NCBI GenBank assembly: GCA_012735355.1
Contig: JAAYHP010000101.1
Coordinates: 1-7,268, forward strand
Reading direction: 5' to 3'
Source: Lysinibacillus sp.
Lineage (GTDB): Bacteria > Bacillota > Bacilli > Bacillales_A > Planococcaceae
DNA: 7,268 nucleotides
Shown here: positions 1 to 5,385 of the stretch, one piece after another
How the letters are laid out: each line of letters begins with the position of its first letter
How positions within the stretch are numbered: the first letter of the stretch is position 1
Notes under the pieces: model-generated
Database searches by the model: none
Told to the model about the DNA's origin: nothing
The model's input: the letters and a program-made list of their open reading frames with translations, nothing else
Translations under genes and position numbers: made by a program

Positions 1-1
1 C

Positions 2-137
2 GAAAATTGATTGGAGTGACGGGGCGACTCCAACGGGAACAGCCCGAAACTCGAGACCCCGCAGGAGCGAGGAACGAGCTCCGAGGAGGCTCGAGTCGGG
101 CCCGTGGAAAGCGTCCCCGGAACGGAGATCAATTTTC
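2..137. repeat. GC-rich multi-stem palindromic intergenic repeat (Bacillaceae type)
   Basis: A GC-rich block stands out against the AT-rich surroundings. It is closed by a perfect 10-bp outer stem (2-11 gaaaattgat with 128-137 atcaattttc). Inside are ggagt/actcc (13-17/27-31), gcccga..ctcgag (42-55) pairing with ctcgagtcgggc (90-101) across a 2-base bulge, acggg/cccgt around that stem, and a central hairpin ggagc/gctcc (64-68/78-82). Other pairings compete, for example cgggg 20-24 with ccccg 57-61. From memory, very similar sequences with the core accccgcagg...gaggaggctcg...cccg.ggaaagcg recur between genes in Bacillus, Geobacillus and Lysinibacillus-like genomes. No coding frame or transposase is present. 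Whether it acts as RNA, terminator, protein-binding site or non-autonomous mobile element is not known to me. Both ends appear complete. Confidence 0.7.
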
Positions 138-148
138 AGTTTAATATC

Positions 149-190
149 AAAAACTCATCATTTTCTTTTAAGAGAAAATGATGAGTTTTT
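149..190. terminator. Perfect 18-bp bidirectional intrinsic terminator
   Basis: Positions 149-166 (aaaaactcatcattttct) and 173-190 are exact reverse complements around a 6-base loop. Each arm starts with A5 and ends with T5, so the hairpin can stop transcription in both directions. It lies about 70 bases past the stop of the minus-strand lipoprotein gene and would also stop any plus-strand transcript coming from the repeat to the left. Confidence 0.85.
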
Positions 191-257
191 ACTTTTGTCC
201 CAACCTCTTAATGTACGCTGTTAGTGCTAAGGGGGGGGATTGTGTATGTTGCCTTTA

Positions 258-653
258 TTATTCGTCCTTTGTATCTTTGTCTCGTATATCTTTACCATCT
301 TCAATGATGTCTTCCCGGTTTCCCTGGACATTATCTCCATCTGGGATGACACCATTGTTATCCATTTGACCGGCACCGTTACCATTTTGGAAACCGTCGT
401 TCGCGCCTTCATTGTTTAAGTTAAATTCATCATCTCCGTCATTAAGTGCGCCTGTACCGTTGTTGTTATTATCAAGAGTGTCGTCAACACCTTCTTGAAT
501 ATCGTTGACACCTTCATCGATACCTTCGCCGACATCATTGACACCTTCTTCAATATCCTCTCCTATGGTGTCATTATCATCTGCAGCATTATCATTACAG
601 CCCACCAACAAAGCAGACCCTAACAATAGTGCATAGACGGATTTTTTCCACAT
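258..653 (-). CDS. Acidic Asn/Asp-rich lipoprotein with 11-residue repeats, function unknown
   Basis: Predicted 131-residue membrane-anchored lipoprotein. The start at 653 is chosen over the in-frame upstream ATG at 686 because AAAGGAGGGA (about 661-670) lies 7 bases before it, and because it puts a standard signal peptide first: MWKK, a hydrophobic stretch (5-17), then lipobox LVGC with Cys19 as lipidation and cleavage site. The mature 113 residues are hydrophilic, with roughly 35 Asp/Glu against 5 Lys/Arg and many Asn/Gly. Residues 32-60 form an 11-residue repeat: EDIEEGVNDVG, EGIDEGVNDIQ, then a decaying EGVDDTLDN. The DNA repeats with a 33-base period in the same stretch. Residues 61-112 are Asn/Gly/Asp-rich and probably disordered. 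The tail (113-131) is mixed-charge. No enzymatic domain is recognisable. It stands alone with its own promoter and terminator. The surface location is well supported; the role is unknown. Confidence 0.8.
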   Translation of the reverse strand: MWKKSVYALLLGSALLVGCNDNAADDNDTIGEDIEEGVNDVGEGIDEGVNDIQEGVDDTLDNNNNGTGALNDGDDEFNLNNEGANDGFQNGNGAGQMDNNGVIPDGDNVQGNREDIIEDGKDIRDKDTKDE

Positions 654-681
654 AAAAAATTCCCTCCTTTCTTCGCTAATC

Positions 682-698
682 GTCACTTTTGTTGTGAC
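682..698. promoter_or_regulatory. Inverted repeat over the predicted start site of the lipoprotein gene
   Basis: GTCAC-N7-GTGAC is a perfect 5-bp inverted repeat (682-686 and 694-698). It sits directly downstream of the TATAAT box at 701-706 and so covers the expected transcription start near 694. That is a typical place for a repressor operator, but a 5-bp repeat can occur by chance and no regulator is known. Confidence 0.25.
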
Positions 699-700
699 TG

Positions 701-728
701 ATTATAGATTGTGCGAATTCAGAGGGAA
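701..728 (-). promoter_or_regulatory. Candidate sigma-A promoter of the acidic lipoprotein gene
   Basis: On the minus strand a perfect TATAAT lies at 701-706. The best -35 at a usable distance is TTCCCT (723-728, 16-base spacer), which matches only three of six consensus positions. The expected start near 694 would give a leader of about 40 bases before the ATG at 653. The call rests mainly on the -10 box and its position. Confidence 0.4.
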
Positions 729-787
729 CTATCCGTTATCTATTTTAGAACTTTTGTCATTAATTAGATAAAAGTACTAGGGCGCGA

Positions 788-1177
788 TTATTTCTTTTTC
801 AATTGTTCTTTGAGCAACTGTTCTACATAATTTGCTTCTGCTTTACAGCCGAATGTGTAATTCGTACCAAGTTGCTTTTGCATTTTTTCAATTGATTCGA
901 TTTGTTTTTTCGTTGGCTCTTCATTTAAGATTTTGGCAATAACATCATCAATCTTTTGAGCAATTTCTTCATGGAACTCAGGATTTAATAAAACTTCCTG
1001 AGGTACTTTTTCAAACCATGCAGCGTTTTCCATGAAATACTTTTGCCAGTTAGCAACAAAATCTTCCATGGAGAATTTATCTTCATTCCAACCGATACTT
1101 GCTAAATATTGTTCAAATGCCGTTGATATCGATCGAGAAATACTAATTTTTACGCCCGAAGATAGCTGTTTATACAT
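788..1177 (-). CDS. Hypothetical protein of 129 residues, family not recognised
   Basis: A soluble, mostly helical-looking protein without signal peptide or membrane segment. I do not recognise the family. The frame is open back to 1249, but the ATG at 1177 (MYKQLSSGVK...) is chosen because GGAGG at 1190-1194 precedes it and the upstream residues are not protein-like (FVFFKRRRFYC). The 12-base spacing is longer than usual. Residues 10-60 hold aromatic-rich helices (FEQYLASIGW, NWQKYFMENAAWF). Residues 61-105 are amphipathic and rich in Glu/Lys/Ile. The C-terminus has a distinctive TFGCKAEANYVEQLL (108-122) with the only Cys, ending in a basic tail. That block looks like the part most likely to be conserved. 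It is a single-gene unit with a sigma-A-like promoter, unlinked in function to fabZ upstream or to the lipoprotein downstream. No clear terminator follows. Confidence 0.75.
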   Translation of the reverse strand: MYKQLSSGVKISISRSISTAFEQYLASIGWNEDKFSMEDFVANWQKYFMENAAWFEKVPQEVLLNPEFHEEIAQKIDDVIAKILNEEPTKKQIESIEKMQKQLGTNYTFGCKAEANYVEQLLKEQLKKK

Positions 1178-1252
1178 TATGCAATAAAACCTCCTACGTT
1201 TAAAAAAGACAAAGGTGCATATACTCCTAAACGATGAATCAAAATTCAACCT

Positions 1253-1351
1253 TTATATTCTATCGCTTTTACTATATTTTTGCAAATTAGGGGTATCTTC
1301 AACATTTTTTTCTTGTATAAAGGGTGACTCAATTCTAGTAATTCTATTCAT
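1253..1351 (-). CDS. Possible small ORF, 32 codons, between fabZ and the 129-residue gene
   Basis: A frame from ATG 1351-1349 to TAA 1255-1253 encodes 32 residues beginning MNRITRIESPF and ending YSKSDRI. The composition (charged, hydrophilic, few low-complexity runs) looks more like protein than random AT-rich spacer. The frame stays open further upstream (...TFQQWLKR before the Met) to about 1385, with no other in-frame ATG. Against it: there is no Shine-Dalgarno sequence before the ATG, and the candidate promoter of the next gene lies inside it. A weak -10 (TATAAG at 1382-1387) could start a short transcript. It could be a real small protein, the relic of a longer gene, or chance. No membrane segment or known domain is visible. 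Confidence 0.25.
   Translation of the reverse strand: MNRITRIESPFIQEKNVEDTPNLQKYSKSDRI
1257..1285 (-). promoter_or_regulatory. Candidate sigma-A promoter of the 129-residue hypothetical gene
   Basis: On the minus strand TTGCAA (1280-1285) and TAGAAT (1257-1262) are separated by exactly 17 bases, matching consensus at four of six and five of six positions. Transcription would begin near 1250, giving a leader of about 70 bases before the ATG at 1177. The rest of the 233-base gap between this gene and fabZ holds only the small ORF listed separately. I see no convincing fabZ terminator there. Confidence 0.45.
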
Positions 1352-1410
1352 TCGTTTAAGCCATTGTTGAAAAGTTAGGCACTTATACTAAGGTGAGTTT
1401 TTCCAAAAAT

Positions 1411-1845
1411 TTATTTTACTTCAGGTCCGATGGCAAATAAAATATCCGCTTCCGCAACGAGTTCACCATCTACCGTTGCAACACCATGGCCTTTACCCAT
1501 TACACCGCGCAATTTAACAAATTCTACTTCTAGCTTTAACTGGTCCCCAGGTACGACTTGTCGCTTGAAACGTGCGTTGTCGATTCCAGTTAAAAATGCT
1601 AATCTTCCTTTAAATTGCTCGGAATTTAATAATGCTACGCCACCTACTTGTGCCATTGCTTCAACAATTAAAACACCTGGCATTACTGGATATCCAGGGA
1701 AATGTCCATTGAAGAATGGTTCATTGATGGAAACATTTTTGATTCCAACAGCTCGCTTTCCTTCTTCCAGTTCGAGGATACGATCAACTAATAAAAACGG
1801 ATATCTATGAGGTAAAATTGCTTGAATTTGTTCTGCGTTTAACAT
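1411..1845 (-). CDS. fabZ: 3-hydroxyacyl-[acyl-carrier-protein] dehydratase FabZ
   Basis: FabZ removes water from (3R)-hydroxyacyl-ACP to give trans-2-enoyl-ACP in cytoplasmic type II fatty-acid synthesis. The protein has the usual length (144 residues) and hot-dog fold signatures: [14 protein letters not shown] (10-23), then [21 protein letters not shown] (46-66) with catalytic His48 and Glu62 at the family's 14-residue spacing, and [11 protein letters not shown] further on. The ATG at 1845 follows AGGGGG at 1853-1858 with a 7-base gap. It is the last gene of the row flhO-flhP-EpuA-fabZ, 50 bases after the EpuA gene, with no promoter or terminator visible between them. In B. subtilis a fabZ gene (ywpB) also follows flhP, so synteny supports the call. 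Being essential, it probably also has promoter activity that I cannot identify. Confidence 0.96.
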   Translation of the reverse strand: MLNAEQIQAILPHRYPFLLVDRILELEEGKRAVGIKNVSINEPFFNGHFPGYPVMPGVLIVEAMAQVGGVALLNSEQFKGRLAFLTGIDNARFKRQVVPGDQLKLEVEFVKLRGVMGKGHGVATVDGELVAEADILFAIGPEVK

Positions 1846-1895
1846 AATTTATCCCCCTATTTTCAAAAATAAAACAAACGAAAAGTGTAGTTGCT

Positions 1896-2189
1896 TTATT
1901 CTTTTCCACTTATGATGTCGAGTATGTGTTGGTATGTTCCCCATTTTAACGCATCAAGTGGTTCGCCGTCACCAATGACACCGTACCCAATCATCAGTCC
2001 GAACATGCTTGCAATCAAAAGAAGGAATAGCACGATGACAAGTCGTAACCAAATTGGAATCAATCGAGTACGATACATTTTGAACTTTTTATCGCGTCTA
2101 TTATTCTTTTCTTCGTTATATGATCGTCTTGTTCTTCTTTGTGGAACATCTTTCGACAAAGTGGATCCACCTTTAATTTCGTTTGTCAT
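1896..2189 (-). CDS. EpuA-family small membrane protein (often mislabelled 'DNA-directed RNA polymerase subunit beta')
   Basis: A 97-residue single-pass membrane protein. Residues 1-42 are hydrophilic and strongly basic (RRTRRS, NNRRDKKFK). Residues 45-70 form a hydrophobic helix after RLIPIWLR. The short C-terminus carries IGYGVIGDGEPLDALKWGTYQHILDII (67-93), which fits the EpuA family pattern (GYxxxGdGxPxDxxxxxTWqHIxDxI). The positive-inside rule puts the N-terminus in the cytoplasm. Family members are commonly annotated as RNA polymerase beta subunit, but nothing here resembles RpoB. The cellular role is not established to my knowledge. The start at 2189 has GGGAG at 2198-2202, 8 bases away. 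It follows flhP by 31 bases and precedes fabZ by 50, so it very probably belongs to the same transcript. Confidence 0.85.
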   Translation of the reverse strand: MTNEIKGGSTLSKDVPQRRTRRSYNEEKNNRRDKKFKMYRTRLIPIWLRLVIVLFLLLIASMFGLMIGYGVIGDGEPLDALKWGTYQHILDIISGKE

Positions 2190-2220
2190 TAGCCGTTCTC
2201 CCTATAAAGAAAAGTTTTCA

Positions 2221-3060
2221 TTAACGAATGCCATTAATTAGTCCTAACATTTGATCTGCAATAGTGATTGCCCGGGCATTGAATTGATAAGAGCGTTGAG
2301 CTTGCAATAAATTTGCCATTTCCTTTGTCAGTTCAACGTTCGACATTTCTAATTTTTGATTTTCAAGACCAATATTTTCCCGACCGAATCCAACTAGGTT
2401 CGTTAATATATCATTTTCTTCAAAACCTAATTCATCGAAATTTGCTGGTACATCTATGTATGGTCCAGAAAGTTGCTCCATGATTTGTGGTAAATGAATT
2501 TCCGTCACACCAAGTAAAAAGTTTTCTTCTGTGCCGTCAATAAAGTTGACGTTTAGTGTGCCACCTGGCATTAATGTGAAACTTTCGACTTGATCGTTAA
2601 AAATAATTGGGTTGCCATCGCTGTCCGCTACAGCATAGCCGTCCCCATTCACAAGCATAACTTGTCCATCCGCTACTGGTGTTACGTAAAAGTCACCTTG
2701 GCGGGAATAAACCATATTGATTTCGTTGTTTTCATTTGGCATTAAAATATTGAAATATTGGCGTTCTTGTGTGAATGCGAAATCTAAATCCCGACCAGTA
2801 TTTTGTAGAGAACCTTGTTTATTGTTTGTTTGGATTTGAGAAATGCGGGCACCAACACCGTAACGAATGCCTTCTGGAGTAAGTCTCTCTGCCTCGTCCA
2901 GACGAGTGTTGCGGTACTCTTGGTAAAGCATTTCAGAAAATCGAGCTTCTTTTGATTTATATCCAGCAGTGCCTACGTTCGCAATATTGTTACTAATTGT
3001 GTCTATTTGCTGTTGTACTTGGTTTAATGAATTCGTTGCCGTTAACATTGTACGAAGCAT
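2221..3060 (-). CDS. flhP: Flagellar hook-basal body (distal rod-type) protein FlhP
   Basis: A 279-residue FlgG/FlgF-type axial protein, in B. subtilis required with FlhO for a complete rod-hook structure. The N-terminal coiled region MLRTMLTATNSLNQVQQQIDTISNNIANVGTAGYK is the flagellar rod signature. The middle (about 85-215) is a beta-rich FlgG-like domain. The C-terminal LQAQRSYQFNARAITIADQML (about 253-273) is the matching axial helix, so both self-assembly ends are intact. There is no cleavable signal peptide, as expected for export by the flagellar type III apparatus. The ATG at 3060 follows AAAGGGGG (about 3069-3075) and only 16 bases separate it from the flhO stop, indicating translation from one mRNA. 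Assignment to FlhP rather than FlhO follows gene order (second after mbl) and the MLRxMLTA start. Confidence 0.92.
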   Translation of the reverse strand: MLRTMLTATNSLNQVQQQIDTISNNIANVGTAGYKSKEARFSEMLYQEYRNTRLDEAERLTPEGIRYGVGARISQIQTNNKQGSLQNTGRDLDFAFTQERQYFNILMPNENNEINMVYSRQGDFYVTPVADGQVMLVNGDGYAVADSDGNPIIFNDQVESFTLMPGGTLNVNFIDGTEENFLLGVTEIHLPQIMEQLSGPYIDVPANFDELGFEENDILTNLVGFGRENIGLENQKLEMSNVELTKEMANLLQAQRSYQFNARAITIADQMLGLINGIR

Positions 3061-3076
3061 CGTTTAGCCCCCTTTC

Positions 3077-3907
3077 TTACACTTTCCCGATTTCATTTAC
3101 TGCTTTGTCCATTGTTCTGTCATACGCTTGAAGCACTTTTTGGTTTGCTTCGAAGGCACGGTAAGCAGTTAATAGTTCCGTCATCGCCTGCGCTGGATCG
3201 ACGTTAGAGCCTTCTAGGAAGTTTTGTTTAAGAGCAAAGGTTACACCAGCTTGTGCATAAGCAGATGGTAATGCTCCTCCATCTTGTGTACGGAACAAGC
3301 CATTATCTTGTTTCACTAGTTCATTTGGATTTTGTGCAAAAGCTACTCCTAGTGTCGCAACTTGTTGATTGTTTACGTAAATGTTTCCATTTTCAGCAAC
3401 TTGGAATTCTTCATTCGGAAGCAGAATTCGGTCACCTGTTTCAGATAAAACATAGTAACCATCAGCTGTAACTAAATAGCCTTGTCCATCTAAAGTGAAA
3501 TTCCCGTTTCTAGTATAAGCTTCTCCACCATCAGGATGGGCTAATCGGAAAAAGATTGTGCTTGTTGTGTCTCCATCTGTTGGCATATTTCCATTAATTA
3601 AAGCGATGTCTGTATTAAAGTTTGTTTCATAAACGTTGCCTTGCGTAAAGTCTGGCATCGTTTCTTGTAAATAAATCCCTGTAGATAAAGTACCTATTGG
3701 TTGATATTGATTAAAGTTTAATCCTTTCTGCGTCGGTACGTTTGTATCGTCTATAGCAGATAACAGCATTTCTGGAAAAGAACGAATGGACGTTTGTTCA
3801 CCTTTGTAACCAGGTGTGTTTACATTGGCCATATTGTTCGTTAATATTTCCGTTTTTCTTTGTTGAGCAAGCATTCCTGATGTTGCTGTATATAAACCTT
3901 TAAACAT
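3077..3907 (-). CDS. flhO: Flagellar hook-basal body (distal rod-type) protein FlhO
   Basis: A 276-residue FlgG-family axial protein of the flagellar rod, partner of FlhP. It starts MFKGLYTATSGMLAQQRKTE, continues with the conserved NNMANVNTPGYK (24-35), has a central FlgG-type beta domain with repeated G-N/D turns, and ends in MTELLTAYRAFEANQKVLQAYD plus a final helix, the C-terminal partner in axial assembly. The ATG at 3907 is preferred to the in-frame GTG at 3916. The family begins M(L/F)KGLYTATS, and the AGGAGAGGTGA ribosome site ending near 3914 is correctly spaced for the ATG but overlaps the GTG. It lies 116 bases after mbl, directly behind a probable sigma-D promoter, and leads the flhO-flhP-EpuA-fabZ row. 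Confidence 0.93.
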   Translation of the reverse strand: MFKGLYTATSGMLAQQRKTEILTNNMANVNTPGYKGEQTSIRSFPEMLLSAIDDTNVPTQKGLNFNQYQPIGTLSTGIYLQETMPDFTQGNVYETNFNTDIALINGNMPTDGDTTSTIFFRLAHPDGGEAYTRNGNFTLDGQGYLVTADGYYVLSETGDRILLPNEEFQVAENGNIYVNNQQVATLGVAFAQNPNELVKQDNGLFRTQDGGALPSAYAQAGVTFALKQNFLEGSNVDPAQAMTELLTAYRAFEANQKVLQAYDRTMDKAVNEIGKV

Positions 3908-3979
3908 GTCATTCACCTCTCCTATTTTGGTGTGATGGGATTGTGTAGGAGTATTATTTTAAATAATCTCTATTTATTT

Positions 3980-4007
3980 TTATCGACCAAATGAGTAGGA
4001 ATTATTA
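3980..4007 (-). promoter_or_regulatory. Candidate sigma-D (motility) promoter of flhO-flhP
   Basis: On the minus strand GTCGATAA (3980-3987) matches the sigma-D -10 GCCGATAT at six of eight positions, and TAAT (4004-4007) lies 16 bases upstream as a three-of-four match to TAAA. The start would be near 3973, giving a leader of about 65 bases. As I recall, flhO-flhP are sigma-D genes in B. subtilis, which supports the reading. An AT-only palindrome ATTATTT-T-AAATAAT (3953-3967) lies in the leader. Confidence 0.5.
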
Positions 4008-4023
4008 GTGTTTTAATATTTGT

Positions 4024-5022
4024 TTAAAATTTAGAGCCTGGTGAACGATCAATGTTGTCTAACATAATCCCTGTTCCAATCGCAACGCAGTCCATTGGAT
4101 TTTCTGCGACAAATACGGGCACTTTCAATTCTTCAATAAGCAATTGGTCAATGCCGTGAAGCAGTGCGCCACCGCCCGTTAAAATGACGCCTCGGTCAAT
4201 AATGTCTGCAGATAGTTCAGGTGGTGTTTTTTCTAATACGTTTTTCGCTGCTTGAACGATTAAAGAAACGGATTCATGTAATGCTTTTTCGATTTCAGAT
4301 GAATGAATGGTGATTGTGCGCGGTAAACCTGTAACCATATCGCGGCCACGAATATCCATCGATTCATCACGGTTGCCAGGAAATACAGTACCAATCGTCA
4401 TTTTAATTGCTTCAGCTGTACGTTCACCGATTAGTAGTTTGTATTCTTTCTTTATGTATTGAAGTATATCGTTATCGAACGTATCTCCAGCTACTTTAAT
4501 CGATTCACTTGTCACAATGTCCCCCATAGAGAGTACTGCAACATCTGTAGTACCTCCACCGATATCTACTACCATGTTTCCGCTTGGTTGGAAAATGTCC
4601 ATGCCTGCACCGATTGCTGCAATTTTCGGTTCTTCTTCTAAATATACTTTTTTTCCACCAGATTTTTCAGCTGCTTCGCGAATCGCTTTTTGTTCCACAC
4701 TTGTGATGTTTGTCGGGCAGCAGATTAAAATGCGTGGTTTTGATAGGAAGCCTTTGACGTCTAGTTTATTGATGAAGTGTCTTAACATTGCTTCTGTAAT
4801 GTCAAAATCCGCGATAACACCATCTCTTAACGGACGAATAGCGACAATATTTCCAGGGGTACGACCTACCATTCGTCTTGCTTCTTCACCTACAGCAAGA
4901 ACTCTGTTCGAATTTTTGTCGATAGCAACAACAGAAGGTTCGTTTAATACGATTCCTTTTCCTTTCACGTAGATGAGCACATTGGCCGTCCCTAAGTCAA
5001 TCCCTATATCTTTAGAAAACAT
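4024..5022 (-). CDS. mbl: MreB-like cell-shape actin Mbl
   Basis: Bacterial actin homologue that polymerises on the inner membrane face and guides the lateral-wall peptidoglycan machinery. It is full length (332 residues). ATP-binding actin-fold motifs are intact: phosphate-1 DIGIDLGTANVLIYVKGKG (5-23), phosphate-2 VVDIGGGTTDVAVLSMGD (151-168), and the adenosine motif GVILTGGGALLHGI (278-291). The N-terminal MFSKDIGIDLGTANV and the ENPMDCVAIGTG block are closer to Mbl than to MreB or MreBH, and the position after spoIIID and before flhO confirms it. The ATG at 5022 is the only candidate because an in-frame TGA lies just upstream. Its AAGGAG (5036-5041) is 13 bases away, an unusually long gap. 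It has its own promoter and is separated from spoIIID by a terminator. Confidence 0.96.
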   Translation of the reverse strand: MFSKDIGIDLGTANVLIYVKGKGIVLNEPSVVAIDKNSNRVLAVGEEARRMVGRTPGNIVAIRPLRDGVIADFDITEAMLRHFINKLDVKGFLSKPRILICCPTNITSVEQKAIREAAEKSGGKKVYLEEEPKIAAIGAGMDIFQPSGNMVVDIGGGTTDVAVLSMGDIVTSESIKVAGDTFDNDILQYIKKEYKLLIGERTAEAIKMTIGTVFPGNRDESMDIRGRDMVTGLPRTITIHSSEIEKALHESVSLIVQAAKNVLEKTPPELSADIIDRGVILTGGGALLHGIDQLLIEELKVPVFVAENPMDCVAIGTGIMLDNIDRSPGSKF

Positions 5023-5097
5023 GTTAATTCAATTTCTCCTTCCAAATTTTTGCGACTCTATTATTTACGTTCAATTTTTACATGCTTTATCTAGAAT

Positions 5098-5106
5098 ATT
5101 TTATCA
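5098..5106 (-). promoter_or_regulatory. Candidate extended -10 promoter of mbl
   Basis: The minus strand reads TGATAAAAT, an extended -10 (TG-n-TAAAAT), with only a weak -35 upstream (TGTAAA at a 17-base spacer). Transcription would start near 5091, giving a leader of about 70 bases. It would let mbl be expressed in growing cells independently of the sporulation gene spoIIID. Confidence 0.45.
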
Positions 5107-5337
5107 TATCAAAGGGGGTTTTACATCTTAATTTCAGATTTTGATAGTTTTTTATAGGATAAAAGTGGCATAGGGTATAGATTTGAGGGAGTGATTCGTG
5201 GGAACTAGGAAATTGGCATGTTTTGCGATGAGTTTGTGGGTGTTTTTTGGCGATGTCGTTGGGCATTTTGAATATCGATGGCTTTTTTGCGATATCGATG
5301 GATAGTCATAATTTCGACACAGCTATGATGAAAAGCG
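5107..5337. other. Intergenic spacer between mbl promoter and spoIIID terminator, with short degenerate repeats
   Basis: Together with the flanking signals this forms a 362-base gap between genes. The right part (5221-5301) carries short imperfect repeats on the plus strand: T-runs followed by gcgat at 5221, 5243 and 5283, and atatcgatgg twice, 20 bases apart (5272-5281, 5292-5301), with the palindrome cgatatcg (5290-5297). Frames stay open on both strands here, a composition effect, and none has a ribosome site. No RNA gene is evident. Confidence 0.4.
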
Positions 5338-5385
5338 AAAAAGCATTCAGCCTGACTTTGTGCAAAGCCAAACTAAATGCTTTTT
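5338..5385 (-). terminator. spoIIID intrinsic terminator with nested hairpin
   Basis: Arms 5338-5350 and 5373-5385 pair over 13 positions. The single non-Watson-Crick position is a U-G wobble in the minus-strand RNA but a C-A mismatch in the plus-strand RNA, so the hairpin is built for minus-strand transcripts. The arm ends in U5. A second stem (CTTTG/CAAAG) sits in the loop. The first arm touches the spoIIID stop codon. Confidence 0.85.

Noticed and set aside
178..369. Plus-strand 63-codon frame
   Set aside because: It starts inside the terminator arm, has no ribosome site, and overlaps the lipoprotein gene antisense with unlikely composition.
227..412. Minus-strand 61-codon frame in another phase over the lipoprotein gene
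   Set aside because: It is a shadow of the repetitive lipoprotein coding sequence, reading through the G8 tract, with no ribosome site.
654..686. N-terminal extension of the lipoprotein from the ATG at 686
   Set aside because: It would put 11 charged residues before the signal peptide and has no ribosome site, whereas 653 has an excellent one.
750..775. Weak hairpin acttttgtc/gataaaagt after the 129-residue gene
   Set aside because: It is AT-only in effect. It pairs better in plus-strand RNA (G-U) than in the minus-strand transcript it would need to stop, and has no T-run on the minus side.
1234..1290. Plus-strand 18-codon ORF starting atgaatcaa
   Set aside because: No ribosome site, very short, and antisense to the leader of the 129-residue gene.
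1290..1295. Plus-strand GGGTAT resembling a sigma-B -10
   Set aside because: No GTTTAA-like -35 at the right spacing and no plus-strand gene follows.
1430..1810. Plus-strand 126-codon frame
   Set aside because: It is the antisense shadow of fabZ, which has full family motifs on the minus strand.
4517..4972. Plus-strand 151-codon frame
   Set aside because: It is the antisense shadow of the highly conserved mbl gene.
5204..5308. Minus-strand 34-codon ORF (MTIHRYRKKAIDIQ...) between spoIIID terminator and mbl
   Set aside because: No ribosome site. The frame is open because the cgat-rich repeats lack stops on both strands, so I treat it as a composition artefact.
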